Positions 24,388 through 37,070 of a DNA stretch of 64,000 nt are shown here, piece after piece. Origin of the DNA: Nageia nagi (Eukaryota > Pinophyta); contig JBITNC010000001.1 of the NCBI GenBank assembly GCA_050084985.1, positions 138,446,001-138,510,000 on the forward strand. Reading direction: 5' to 3'. Numbering within the stretch: position 1 is the first letter of the stretch; each line of letters starts with the position of its first letter. The position numbers and the translations under genes were made by a program. The notes under the pieces were generated by a model. It did not search any database. It was not told the origin of the DNA and saw nothing but the letters and a program-made list of their open reading frames with translations.

Positions 24388-25574
24388 ATGTATGAACCAA
24401 ATTCAACAACTCCTATTCAAATACCTATGTGGGATTCAAGAACTAATGATGATGAACTAAGAGAGGACAATATTGGTCATGATGCTAATGTTGATAACAA
24501 TGTTGATGAAGAAAATGGAATTAATGGTTTACTGGAGGCTCTCTATGTACATGTTGATGATGAAGAAAGAGATGGTGATGAAAGATATGATGATTTAGAA
24601 AGGGATAGCATTTATAGTGCTTCCAAAACTAAATTATATGAAAGAACAAACACAACTTTATCATCAATGATCTTAATTCTAATGAACATAAAAGCCAAAT
24701 ATGGATGGTTAGATATAAGTTTCACTTCTTTTTTGAGGTTAGAGTTTTATTTTGTTTTATGATATTTCAATTTATGATATTTTAATTTTAATGAAATTAA
24801 ATAAATAAGTTATTTTTGATTATTTATAGGTTACTAAAAGAAAATTTATTTCCAAGTGATAATGTCATCCTAGATTCATGTAAAAAAGCATGTGACATTA
24901 CAAAGGATTTAAGGGTTGAGTATAATTCATACCATGCATATATTTATGATTGCATATTCTATGGAGGAGAAGATTATGATACAAATACTAAATTTCCATT
25001 GTGTAAAAAATCAAGATATACTAAACTAAGAAAAAAACTTGAACTAAGGATGTTCATGTAATGCCAATCCTTCCTAGGTTGATATGAATATTTCATTGTA
25101 AGTCACTTGCAGAGTTAATAGATTGGCATGCAATTAATAGAAGTAAAGAAGGTGTGTTGTGTATACTTGTAGATAATAAAGTAATGAAATATATAGAGAA
25201 TAAGTGGCCAAAAAAATTTAAGGATGAATCTAGGAGTGTTAGATTGGGTTTAGTAATAGATGGTGTCAATCCATTTTCGAACCAAAGATTCACTCATTCA
25301 TGTTGGCCTATTATTATAATCCATTATAAAATAATACATGGACGTATATAAGAAAAGAGCATTTGATGTTGGCTGTTATAATCCCTAGAATGAAATAGGT
25401 TAAACACATGGATGCCTACCTTAAACCAGTAATTGATGAGTTTTTACTCTTATGGAAAGGAGTTCAAATGTATGATATAAGTAGACCTATCAATGAAAGG
25501 TCATTCAAATGTTATGACATACTATGTTGGACTATATATGATTATATAGGGCTTTCCATTTATGTAGGTATGCA

Positions 25575-25663
<89 letters not shown>

Positions 25664-28120
25664 ATTTTTTTTATAATCATATGAATTATATGCATTCTCT
25701 AAATAGACTTATCACAAGTCTTCATACAAAAGGTCATCATGATTGTCTATAGTGTGCAAAAAATATTCCATCAAGATATTCAAGTAATATGAATAAGATG
25801 AAACATATTGGCCATAGGAAATATTTGCCAATGGATCATACTTTTTGAAAAAGGGGAGCCTATGGTACTGTAGATAAAGCCCCTATTCCTATTTGCAAAA
25901 CTCCTATGAGTTGGTTCATAAAGTACCATAAATGTGTGGAAAAAGTTAGAAAAAGATCTCATGATGATGGTACTATTTTAGGGTCAAATGATGAGATTAT
26001 TCTTGGCAAAAATGATTTACTACTAGGTGAAATATTATAAAATACAATATATTTGTAATATGTTTATTATTTTGAAAATATACAATGTTTATTATGAATT
26101 GGTTGCATGTTTTCAAGAGTGAATAAATTATCAATATTTTATACAATGGAATATTGGAAGGAGTTGTTAGTGTCACATTTAATAGATCCTATGCATATTT
26201 TAAACAATGTTGCAACTTCTTTGTATTGGTATACAATAAGGAAAGAAATAGATTTTGATGCCGTGAGAAAAGACTTAAAATATATTAAAAAAATGAGATC
26301 TTTATGGATAACTAACTATAAATAATGAAGAAAAGAAGTACCTAAAACAACATGGCTTATGAAAAAATATGAAGTAGAAAAGTTACACAAACTTATTCAA
26401 AACATCAAAACACCAACAAATTATGGATCATCTCTAAGAAGTGCATTCAGTGTTGATGGTAAAATCATAGGATTCAAGACTCATGATTACCATAACTTCA
26501 TGAAGGTATTGATATCATATTAATTTTTTCACATTTTATATTGAAATAAAAATACTTGTTATATGTATTCTCATACTTTCTACAACATACTTTTCTAATT
26601 GCAATTCGTGGATGTGGGGTCTACCTATTGATCTTAGACATGCAATTGATCGATTGTCATTATTTCTAAGGTATGTCATTCTATAGTATGGATTTATGAA
26701 AAATAATATAACATATGTTTATTCTTATTTTCTAATATTTTATAAATTTTAACATGTAATATTTTAACGATATTATATTTTCATGAACAAGTGGTTATAT
26801 TCAAAGGAGATACATGTGGTTGCAATAGATCAATAGCATAGAGAGATTGTTGAAATTATCTACAAATTAGAAAAAGAATTATCACCTACTTTTATAGACA
26901 TAAAAGTGCACCTATTGATCCATATAGTAGATAATATTAACATGGCAAGTGTTATGAATGCTAGAATTTTTTTTTCTATGGAGATAATTTTAAAAGTGTT
27001 AAAGGGATTTGTTAGATGATATTCATGACCAGAAGGATCTATAGGTGAAGGATACATTGTATAGAAATTATTTTTTGTGCAAGTATCTATCCAAAATAGA
27101 TCCTTCTATCCTAAAGATATGGAATGCAAATAAATATAGTGAGAAATTAGAAGAGAAGATATTAGAAATAGGTAGAACACTATATTCTCTTAAAGGTATT
27201 AACTATGACTTAGATATGTACATGCACTTTGGATTTACAAATTATATAAATGCTTAATTACTAGCTAACAAGTTTGTTTTATATTATTGTGAATTTAGAG
27301 ATTATTACCTTCATGAATCTATAAACTGATTTATCATGATGCATTATGCATGTTGCTAAAACTGGATTGAGTTGTACCAAACTAAAAGAAGGGAAATTGA
27401 ATAGAAACATGCCTTGTATCATAGATAGAATCAAAGGGATACATGTAGTCTACTTGAAATATCTAAGAGAGGAAAATTGGCCACAAGAATGTCTAAGGTC
27501 ATTGATGAAGAATGAAATTGATATGAAATAACAAGATGTAGGAGGAAAAATAGATGAAGATGATGAAAATGCATTAAATATCGCTATAGGATGCAATTTT
27601 GGGGTAATTATTTTTATTAATATTTTATAAAACTTCAATTTTCATGTAAATATGTTCAAGAAATAATAACATTTTTTGTGTAAATATGTGCAGGCACTAT
27701 CTTTCCCTATAATGTGGGTATATGGTTAACACTTCAAAAAAGAAAAGAATGATGAGAGAAGAATGACATTTGATTGTAGAGTGATGGCTAATTTTAATCA
27801 AGAAAGTCATGAAAGTTCAAGAGATGCAAACTTGATATAAAGAAAATTAAAATATGTTAGAAAAATTTAAAAAATTATACAATTGGATTATAGGTTATTT
27901 TAGTGTGTGATATTTAAATGTAAATGGTTTAACACACCTGATAGAAGAACAATATTGCATGATAGACCTAGTGATTACTTTGCAATCGACTCCACATGCA
28001 TTTTACCTAAAAATAAAGAGCCTTATATTTTATCGCAACATTGTAGTCAAATATATTTTATCCTTGATGTTGATGATGAAAAGAGTGGTTTGTAATTGAA
28101 TGTAATCCTAGATGAAAATA
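24388..28120 (+). pseudogene. CACTA TNP2-like transposase pseudogene
   Basis: An acidic N-terminus (24,388-24,620) leads into the TNP2-type core. KAKYGWLDISFTSFLR is joined across a 92-bp GT..AG intron (24,738-24,829) to LLKENLFPSDN. Then come YHAYIYDCIFYGGE (about 24,930), VRLGLVIDGVNPFSNQ and SCWPIIIIHYK (25,235-25,330), PVIDEFLLLWKGVQMYD (25,427) and GHRKYLPMDH (about 25,810). The next block has YWKELLVSHLIDPMHI (26,150), like the DUF4218-side region, with PEGSIGEGY at 27,030. The final block (27,905-28,100; FKCKWFNTPDRR, SQIYFILDV) matches DUF4216. Many stops and frameshifts. The intact protein would cut and join transposon ends. Confidence 0.88.
25574..25661. repeat. (TA)n microsatellite
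   Basis: Nearly pure ta repeat of about 88 bp, within a probable intron of the CACTA transposase pseudogene (gtatgcatat follows an exon-like end). Confidence 0.95.
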
Positions 28121-28429
28121 TATTGTAAATCTTGATGAAGAAGATAATTCACAATGATAATATTATAATTGATATTCTTTTCACCAATATCTTGAACTTT
28201 TCATATGTATAGCTTGCTTGTTACTTATGATATGATAATATTATTTATATTTAACTCCATGTAAGTTATAATTACAAATGGTATATTTACAAAAAGAGCA
28301 CAATAGAATAATGAAGATGGTCTTGAATTGATTTTCTTGCTTATAAAATGATAAGACAACTATGAACTCATATAGTGATAAATTAAGATAATTATATTAA
28401 CTTATATAATACTTTAATATGGAGGTAAG

Positions 28430-28811
28430 GATCCTTGCAAGTCAATGGTAGTGGAATTTCATAGCAAAGATAGACTTGAAAAACTTAATTTTCCTTGTTT
28501 AACTTTTTTCAACACAAAATGGTATCCAAATTTGTGTAATATTGCCTTGGACATTCTTAAAAACCTTTTTTTGACTAAATTTTGATGTAAAATTTGCATC
28601 CATTCAGGATCCTATTTATATCAAATTTTACAACCTTTTGGGTCCATTTTTGTTTCCAAAGTTGCATCCAAATTTGCATTGGAAAAGTAAAAAAATTGAA
28701 AAAAAAAGTTTCAATGCATGTCAATGCATAAGGATGCAAATTTGCATCCTTTTTTATTTTTCATGATTGAAGATGCAAAAAAGGATGTAAATCAACCTTT
28801 TGGTAGTAGTG
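28430..28811. repeat. CACTA right end and subterminal repeats
   Basis: Repeated words aatttgcatcc and cctttttg in both orientations, rich in gatgcaaaaaaggatg, lead to the inverted terminus ccttttggtagtagtg. It pairs with 8,324-8,715. Confidence 0.8.
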
Positions 28812-28814
28812 TCA

Positions 28815-29181
28815 TCCATGTTTATACATTAATGATCATCAGTATCTTCATAAGCTAAATTCAAAAGCTAACAAGTTACAAAATTTTATAAAGAATTGAA
28901 TTATTGATAAGAATCAAGATTCAAGATGCATACATTCATCATATAAATTAGAATAATGTTCAACCATTTAATCAAACTTAACAAATGTTGAATACAATTT
29001 TTGTATAACATTGTTAAAAAATCACATTCAATTCCATCCAAAAATTGAATAATCCAAGAATTTCCTAACAAATTACACTATAGGTCATAGTAATTTTTTT
29101 TTTCAATTATAGCTGTGGTAGCTAGAAAATGTTCACTAGAGAGTTAGTTCCATTAGTGTGTGCATATGAATCTTATGAGAC
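28815..29181. other. Spacer between CACTA and gypsy-1
   Basis: The first 50 bases carry the gatgatcatc minisatellite unit (tttatacattaatgatcatc), inverted relative to the copy left of the CACTA element. The remainder is AT-rich with no gene seen. Confidence 0.5.
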
Positions 29182-30928
29182 TATATTATTTCAGAATTAC
29201 ACTTTGAATTGGGGTAATTCAAAATTATTCTTTATTTTTTATTCTTTTATTCTTTAGTGCCTGGGAGTTATGTAATTAAGAGTGCCTGGAAGCGATGTTA
29301 TTTCCTTAGAGTCTCCATGAGTTGTAAATTCTTGTATTCTTTCATTCTTGTCAATTCCTCCTCTTCTCACTTCTTTATCTTAGAGTGTCAAGAATTGTAA
29401 ATAAGAATACCCAAGAGTTATGTTATTTTCTTAAAGTGCCCGAGAGTTATGTAAATAAGAATACCCTAGAGTTATGTTATTTTCTTAGAGTTTTTGAGAC
29501 TTATGTAAATAAGAATACCTAAAAGTTATGTTATTTTCTTAAAGTACCCAAGAGTTATGTAAATAAGAAAGCCTAGGAGTTATGTAAATAAGAATGTTCA
29601 TATTTATTCTCTTAGAGTGTCTAAAAATTATTAACACAAGTGTCCAAGAATTGTATAAATTTAGATCCAAGACATCAAATAGAGCCTACCAATTTTGAGT
29701 GATGATGTCATAGTTTTTGATTGAAATCAGTTGGTCCTAGAATAGGTAATGGAAGATGAAGATATATGAAGATATTAAACAAAACCTACCAATTCTAAGA
29801 GGTGATATCATAATTTTTGACTAAAATCAATAGGTTTTGGAAGAGCTAGATCATCAACAAAGCCCAAATGAAGAAAATAGAAATTGCTAAGAAAAGGTAA
29901 AAGTAAAGAAACACCTGAGCCCACTTTGTCTTAAGTATTTGACCCCCAAGCCCTATTAATATGTCAACATTAACTCATTTACACATAACAATGGTAGTTT
30001 CTTCTGGAATCAAGTTGACATAATGTTACCAACCACCATTACTCTAATTACTAACATCTATAGTAGAGATCATAAATATTGTAAAGAAGTAGATAGCAAC
30101 TAATAGAGCATAGTACCAGATCATATCCATTAATTTATGAATAAATAATTATTTAAATAGCTACAATGCTATCTTCAATTAGCCACAGGGCTAAAGAAGG
30201 AGCAATCAATGACATGTTAGAAGGATTGTGGCTCTATGGATATGGTTGTTTAGAAATTGTAAACTCCTAGATAGTCATGCTATTAGTACTTATTCATTGT
30301 ATAATCTAACATAGTTGTAGTATTTATATAAATAGTGCTATTTTAGTTGTTTCATTCAATGTTAGCAATTATGTATATTAATGAAATCCAACCAATCAAG
30401 AAGGGGGAAGTTGTATAAATAGCTAAATTTAGAGATCAAAAAGGTTTGAGATTTTAGCAAATTTGCCTAAATCTATAAGATCTATCACATATGATAATAC
30501 AAATAGATAATGCTTTTTCCTCTTGCAACAAAGTAGTTGTTTATTGCTTTTGTAGATGTTATGTGTGAAATGTTTTTTTCAAATTATGGATGTGTATTGT
30601 GATTGCGAGACCCTAAGTGCAAGATAGCTTACTATTCTTGATTTTGGCCATGGATTGCTACCTATGCTGTAATGCCTAGGTTGTATATTTTTTATTTTAG
30701 CTCTTTTTATTTACTTATTTCATTCTTGTAACTCTTTGTCCTTTCATTTCTTTCTTATTACTTTTGACCTTAAATATAGATAAGAACCAACCTATAAATC
30801 AAAGATTGAGCAAAAAACCAACACAAATGCATCCCCACCACTTTTTGCTCTTTCAAGAAACCTACCATTATGGTAGTGAAGAACATGACTAGACCAAACC
30901 CTTTGAGGTTACACTATACCAATCAATA
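29182..30928 (+). repeat. 5' LTR of gypsy-1
   Basis: Aligns along its length with 56,584-58,362. From about 29,265 to 29,640 it contains a minisatellite of about 52 bp built from gagttatgtaaataagaata and gttatgttattttcttaaag, present in both LTRs with differing copy details. The last part ends caatcaata before the primer site. Confidence 0.9.
30414..30422 (+). promoter_or_regulatory. TATA box of gypsy-1 LTR
   Basis: TATAAATAG follows gaagggggaagttg. The same box is kept in the 3' LTR at 57,845-57,853, which supports a promoter role. Confidence 0.6.
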
Positions 30929-30950
30929 GTAGCTAGTTTTTTTTTTTTTT

Positions 30951-30970
30951 TTGCACACTCAGTGGGATAT
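30951..30970 (+). other. Primer binding site of gypsy-1 (probable)
   Basis: The word ttgcacactcagtgggatat follows the 5' LTR after a T tract and resembles tggcgactc..tgggga sites of plant gypsy elements. The T tract (about 30,937-30,952) has probably altered its start. Confidence 0.5.
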
Positions 30971-31234
30971 GAGCTAAATTCCATATTTAATGGGCATAGT
31001 TAGGATTGATAGCCTCATCTGGTGGGGTATCAATTAATTCCATCAAGATTATAATGTTCTTTTAACCTTATTGGTGACTTTTCTATCAACCAGTTAATGT
31101 TTTGAACTCTAGAACCTCCAAAATGTAGACTAACTAGAAGTAGTATCAGAAATTCTCTTATATGGCATAGATATCAAGAGCTATTAGTTTCTCATAGGAG
31201 GATCAGATGAAAGATTTCTCAAGTTATTTCTTCT

Positions 31235-32990
31235 TTGATCCCCTTAAGGGAAATCCCACTATCAATTGTATTTGACTCAATCCTAAAAAATCCTTCATCT
31301 CCTACCCATTCTCCAAGTATGGCTCAACCAGTAGATTTTGTTGCTTGGAATAATAGTCATCCTTTGGTTGTTGTTGCTAATTCACCTCCTATACCTCAAG
31401 AAAATTTCAAAGTTTTGCTTAAGTATGATGGATTTGAAAATATGTCATATGAACATTGTCAAGATGTATCTTTGTTAGCTTCAAGCTTTGATATTACTAA
31501 TAAAACTATGATGACTAGGTTACTATCACACTCTTTTGAAGACAAAGCAACTAAGTGGTTTAGAACTCTTACCCCCTGATCTATAAATTCATGGGAAGAG
31601 TTATGCTAGGCTTTAATTAAAATATTTGCTACAAATGGTGATGATAGCATGTTTCTTAGCCTCATAGCATGTATCAAAAGACATCCTCATAAATCCATTG
31701 ATGATTTCAATATCAAATTTAAATGAATATAGAAATCCATACCAATAAGGATTAGATCAACAAATGCATAAGCTCTAGTGTATTATAAGAAAGCTTTTAT
31801 TCTTAACCTCAATATGCTTATTGTTATGTTAGAAGATACATTCCCACATGTTTACCAAATAGCAAAAATCATAGAACATACCTTGGTGTCCTTTGGTAAA
31901 ATGTAGCCTAGAATAATCATACCTTTATTTTTGAATTTGCCTCCTCAACAAGCTCCATAAATAGGTCACTCTAAAGTTTTGGCCTTACCACCTCATCCCA
32001 AATCTATTATCTAAAATTAGTTACCAACATTACCTGCACTTGCATCCATTAGTACTAGTGTTGAACCTAAATCTCAAGAAGAGAAAAAAATAAGGTAGTT
32101 GAAGGTAACTATTAGGAATCTAACCAATAAGCTCACTCTGTAAGAAAGGTAGAATCATGGTTTTAATTATAGAAGATATGATAATGAGTATCAACCAAGA
32201 TTCCAACCCAAGGTCAACTAGTCAAAATAGAAAAATCCTTCTAAAATAATTGAAAATGCTATTATGACTAGTTCTATAGATAGTGCTACTTTGAGAATTG
32301 TAGAATGGTGTCCACCATGTTTAGCTCCTCATTTTTTAGATTCATGTGTAGTGTATCAACATTAGTACTTAGGCTTACATTTTGATTAGATGGTGGAACC
32401 TACATTAGATCCTACTATTGATCTCACAATGGTGAACTTTTGGCTTTCAAGATATGTTGAAGAATATGCAAATTGTGTTCAAACTAGAGCAACTTCTTCA
32501 GCAATTCCATAGCAACCTCAATCCATTTAGCAATATCGAGTGTTCACTCAAGTACAACCTAAAATTAAAAAATCTAAAGCTCCCTTAGCTCAACCTCATA
32601 ACCAACAACATAAAGTTATATTTAATCTAGGTACTATTCCATCAAATCTAGATACTAATACCCCAGTTGAAACAAACCTTGTTGCAACTAGAAAAGAAGT
32701 CCTAAAGAAGTAAAGACCCAATACGTTGAGATATCCTTTCATTACTAATTATTATAAAGAAAAGGCTACTTAACATTTTAGAACACATCAACAAGTGGAA
32801 CTAAGTAAGTTCATCCCATATGATCCATACAATATTATGGAAGAATTAAAGAAAACTTCTTCTAGGATGAACATGTTTGATGCATTAAAGATATCGGGTC
32901 AATTAGATCTTTTACAAGAAGCTTTGAAGTTAAAAAATAGTTAAAAGAGGGCAAATAAAGAGAATCCTATCTATGTAATATCTGAATATG
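31235..32990 (+). pseudogene. gypsy-1 gag remnant
   Basis: The frame 31,235-31,579 has the plant gypsy capsid pattern (KVLLKYDGFEN.., then HSFEDKATKWFRTL), followed after a stop by SWEELC, FNIKF and similar retroviral-gag-like blocks to about 31,720. The rest (31,720-32,990) is a Pro/Gln-rich linker with many stops, ending in a region before the protease. No zinc knuckle was found. Confidence 0.75.
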
Positions 32991-32999
32991 TCCCTCCAG

Positions 33000-33590
33000 C
33001 TCCAATAGGTATAACAAGATCCCCACCTTTCTATTTATCTCTGAGACTAGAAGAGTGGGTAGTGAATAATTGTATGATTGATACTAGAGCTATAATAACT
33101 GTGATCCCTAAAGCTATTACAAATGAAATGAACCTATATATTACAAGTTGTATTGATGGTGTCATACAATTAGATTCTTCCTTAGTAGTTGTAGTTGGTA
33201 GTGTTAAAGGAGTTCAAATAACTTTGAATACTTTCCCTAATATTCATGTTGTCCAAGATATTATTGTAGTTGATCTTCTAGCTTTATTTATAACATGTCT
33301 TTCCAGAGAATTTATTGCTAAATTGAGAGGATACCTAGCTTTAGACTATAGTCACCTTCTTCTTCCTTTCCAAAATAAATGAGTAAAATTTTTGAATGAA
33401 GGTACCAAAACTATCCATTTCAAAAGGAGCATTGAACAAAACTATATGAATGATCTATAACTAGTGGAAGTATTTGAAAGTGACAAACTAAGGAAATCAC
33501 TACTAATAATTGAAATTTTTTTAGTAAATGATCTAAATTACCAGGTCATAGATGTTGGTATGGGAAATTATTATTTATATGAGAAAAATT
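33000..33590 (+). pseudogene. gypsy-1 aspartic protease remnant
   Basis: The open frame 33,062-33,382 begins NNCMIDTRAIITVIPKA. The catalytic triad normally DTG reads DTR, so the Asp is kept but the essential Gly is lost. VVDLLALFITCLSREF and LALDYSHLLLPF follow. This family of retropepsins cuts the element polyprotein. A stop at 33,380 separates it from the next domain. Confidence 0.8.
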
Positions 33591-33599
33591 AGCGAATAT

Positions 33600-34080
33600 T
33601 AGTCACTACTGATAAAGAACATGAGATATGGACAAGTTATTTTGATGGTTCTAGATGTAGATATGGATGTGGAGCTAGAGTGGTGTTTAAATATCTTAAG
33701 GGAAATACCAAAATATTCTCCTTCTAATTCACATGGACTTATATGAACAATGCTACTAAGTATGAAGCTTTTTATTTAGAGTTATCTAAAGTAATTAGCA
33801 TAAGCCTTAGATGCTTGATTATCCATGGTGATTCAAAATTGGTCATTAAATAGGTCAAAAATTATATCAGTGTAAAACATCATTATCTAAAGAACTATAG
33901 GAATAGAGTGTGGGATTTATTAGAGTCATTCTTGGGTATCAATTTTATATTTATTCCTAGAAGGAACAACCAAATAGTTGATGCACTTGCTAGAAGAGGG
34001 GCGCATTATAATCTTACTCATTATAAAAGAGGAGCTCTTGAAGTCAAAGTTCAATGTAGGCCTTCAGTACCTAATGCTAC
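33600..34080 (+). pseudogene. gypsy-1 archaeal-type RNase H (RVT_3) upstream of RT
   Basis: The four acidic positions of an RVT_3 RNase H are visible: YFDGS at about 33,640 (first Asp), KYEAF near 33,760 (Glu), HGDSKLVIK near 33,828 (Asp) and IVDALARRG near 33,976 (last Asp). The domain degrades RNA in RNA:DNA hybrids. It sits between protease and RT, while a second, gypsy-type RNase H follows the RT. A stop at about 33,726 and others break it. The usual arrangement in plant Tat-type elements places such a domain after the RT/RNase H. Confidence 0.75.
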
Positions 34081-34429
34081 AAACTTCTAGTAAGTATTCA
34101 ACTCTAATGAGCATATTATGAACTTCCTCATGGATGAAGCAATGACTCACACTTTTGGTATTTAAGAATTAGATGTCATTCAAATTAGAAATAATGTTAT
34201 ACCAAAAGGATTTCTCTCTTTTGAAATATTGTTTGATTCAGAAGATGTCCTAAAGGCTAAGTCTTTGACAATCCTAAAAGAAAATTGTGTTGAGCTAGAA
34301 GTAGGACCTAGGAATTATATAAAAGTTGGTTTAGAGTGTTTTGATATAGAAAAGGCTATTATATCTCAAATTTATTATAAGTTTCTCAAATTTATCATAA
34401 GTTTTCCTAAGTAATTTCTTGGACATATG

Positions 34430-35760
34430 ATGACCTTAAGACATATGATAAAAATATCATCCAACACATAATTGAGCTTAAACCAGATGTCAAACCATAT
34501 AGGAAAAAATAAAGACCAGTAAACCCAAAAATAGAGAAAGTTATGAAATAAGAGTTAATCAAGATTCTTGATTTAAAAATTATTTATTCTATCAAGCATT
34601 ATTCTTGGGTTGCAAATCTAGTTCTTATTAGAAAGAAAAGTGGAGAAATAAGATCCTACGTTGATTTTAGAAATTTGAATAAAGTGTCTCTTAAAGATAA
34701 TTATCCTCTCCCTCCTATGGAGTAGATCCTACATACAGTAGTCAGAGCTTGTTATTTTTTAATGATTGATGGTTACTCAAGATTTAATCAGATTTGAGTG
34801 AAAGATCAAGATTGATTCAAAATTGTATTTACAACTAAGTGGAGAACATTTGCTTTTCAAAGAATGCCATTTGGTATTTTGAATGTAGGAGCTGCTTTTC
34901 AAAGAGCCATGGTTGGTGAACTAATAAATAAGATTATACTTATTTATCTAGATGATATCATAGTATTCTCCAAAAGTAGAAATGATCACCTGGAACATCT
35001 AAAAGAGGTCTTTGAAATATGCATGAAATTTGGCATTTTAATAAATCCAAAAAAATCAATTTTTATAGTCAACCAAAGAAAATTACGTAGCCACATTATC
35101 TCAAAATAGGGACTAGCAATCGATCTAGATAGAGTAAACGCTATAGAAGCATTACCACTTTCCTCCAACAAGAAGGCCTTATAGTCATTCCATGGTCAAA
35201 TCAATTTTGTTAGAAAAGTTATCAATAATTTTTCAAAGATTGTATCTCTAATTATTTCAATGCTAAAGAAAGATGCTATATTTTCTTGGTCATATAAAGT
35301 AAAAGTAGCCTTCAGAGAAATTAAAAAGGCTATAACAGAAGCTCCAGTGCTTAAAAATTTTGATATGGCAAAAGATTTCATCATGTATGCATATGGAGTA
35401 GATAGGAGCATTGCTACAATCCTAACACAAAAGGATGACAATAATAAAGAACATCTGATTGCCTTTCATAGTTAAACACTACATCAATACTAGTAAAGGT
35501 ACTCATTTATTGAAAAATAAAGATTTTCTATAATAAAGAAGCTTAAAAAATTCAAGTATTATATCTTCCATAATAGAATTCTTGTATTTACTACCCATCA
35601 GGATGTAATAAATTATATCATATAAGGAGATCTAAGTGAAGGAGAGGCTAGTTGGATTACTAAAATAATGAAATATGATATAGAAATTAAGCCAACCAAG
35701 CTGATCAGAGGTAGTGCTCTCTATGAAAATATAGTTAATGCCTTGCATGTGATCACTCTT
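34430..35760 (+). pseudogene. gypsy-1 reverse transcriptase and RNase H remnant
   Basis: RT motifs in order: ELKPDVKPYRKK near 34,470, SWVANLVLIRKKSGEIR near 34,605, VDFRNLN (34,658), MIDGYSRFNQI (34,765), QRMPFGILNV (34,860) and the catalytic YLDDIIVFS (34,945). RNase H is represented by DAIFSWS, FREIKKAITEAPVL, and VDRSIATILTQ (35,270-35,440). Stops occur at about 34,735, 34,795, 34,813 and 35,107. Confidence 0.9.
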
Positions 35761-35859
35761 ATGAAAGATGAATAACAATTCAATTGAGAATGTGATTAGA
35801 TTAAACAAATCATGATTTATTTTTAAACTGGTAGATGCCTTGAAGCTCTAGATAGATTT

Positions 35860-37070
35860 CAAAGAAGGAGATTCAAGTTGCATACTCTCAAGTTTATCAT
35901 GATAGATAACCATCTATATAGAAATTTTTTTAATCAAACCCTACTAAGACGTGTGACTTAAGATGAATCCCATAAAATATTACATGAATTTCATTACAAA
36001 TTCTCTAGAGGGTATTACAGTGTACCAACTATAGTAGCAAAAGTATTACAAGTTGGATATTATTGGCCCATTATATTTCAAGATTCATTCAAGATTGCCC
36101 AAAAATGTGATAAGTGCAACAAATTTGTGGGAAAGAGACGACAAGTTGCAATGCCTCTCAAACCTATGGTAGTCAAAGAACCCTTTTAACAATGGGGTAT
36201 GGGCTTCATTGGTGTTATGAACCCAAATTCCTCAATAGGCCACAAGTTTATTTTGATTGCAATAGAATACTTCACTAGATGGTCAAAGGTTATGCCATAT
36301 AAAAATGCAAATTAAGAAGTGATGATAGAAATGATTAAAAGGATAATCACCTACTTTGGAATTCCATAGACTATCATGTTAGATAATGTCTTAGCATTTA
36401 TTGAAGGTAATTTATCAAGATTTATAGCTTAGTATGGAGTGTACTAGTTGTTCTCTTCAAACTATTACCCATAAGGTAATGGGTTAGCCTAGTCAACTAA
36501 CAAAAATCTAACCTAGATCATTAAGAGAATAATTGAAGGGAATCCTAGACAATGGCATACATAATTAAACTTTCAATTATGAGCAAATAAGATTAGTATA
36601 AACTCAATAATAAAGACATCCCCATATGCATTGATATATGGTAAAATACCTGTGTTGCCAATACACATGGAGTAACTAGCATTGAAAATCTTACAAGAAA
36701 TAGAGGACCATCACTTTGAGCCACTACAATCTAGATATAGTTAGCTCCTAAAATTGGAGGAAGATTGGAATAAAGCATACGAGTCATTGCAACATTGCCA
36801 ATATATTTTTAATAAGTGGTTTGATAAGAAAAATTCTTCTCAAGTGAAGTTTGAACTAGGTGATATTATCCTCAAATGGGATGAGTAAAGACCAAAGCTT
36901 AGGAGATACCAAAAATTTGATTATCCTTGGAGTGAACTTTACATCATCACTCAAGCCATGAAAAGTAATGCATTCAAATTGTAAGATATTATTGGGTCTT
37001 GAGAATTACTTGTTCCTATCAATAGGATCTATTTAAAACATTATTGGGTGATGAGGTGAGCTTGTAGTGT
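35860..37070 (+). pseudogene. gypsy-1 integrase remnant
   Basis: The zinc-binding HHCC region is visible at 35,970-36,125 (EFHYKFSRGYY, CDKCNKF). In the core the first catalytic Asp, in the GLDFIGV context of the related gypsy-2, reads GMGFIGV, so it is lost. The second Asp is at MLDN near 36,378, and the Glu position is replaced by a stop (GNGLA then stop, near 36,490). The C-terminal chromodomain-free tail (LGDIILKWDE, LYIITQAM) runs to about 37,055. Confidence 0.87.

Larger units (their letters stand above)
8324..28811 (+). mobile_element. Complete CACTA (En/Spm) transposon, 20.5 kb with nested copia
   Basis: The left end is CACTACTACCAAAAAGG; the right end read backwards is CACTACTACCAAAAGG, with homology continuing through a gcatcctttttt block. 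Both ends abut the trinucleotide TCA (8321-8323 and 28,812-28,814), the 3-bp duplication typical of CACTA elements. Inside are subterminal repeats at both ends, a plus-strand TNP2-like transposase pseudogene, a minus-strand second gene, a telomere-like array and an inserted copia element of 8,473 bp. Without the copia element and its duplicated 5 bp the transposon was about 12 kb. All its genes contain stops, so it should be inactive. Confidence 0.92.

Noticed and set aside
25408-25752. 114-codon frame with a long Ile/Tyr run
   Set aside because: The run is the (TA)n microsatellite; the front half is CACTA transposase and the TA part is intronic.
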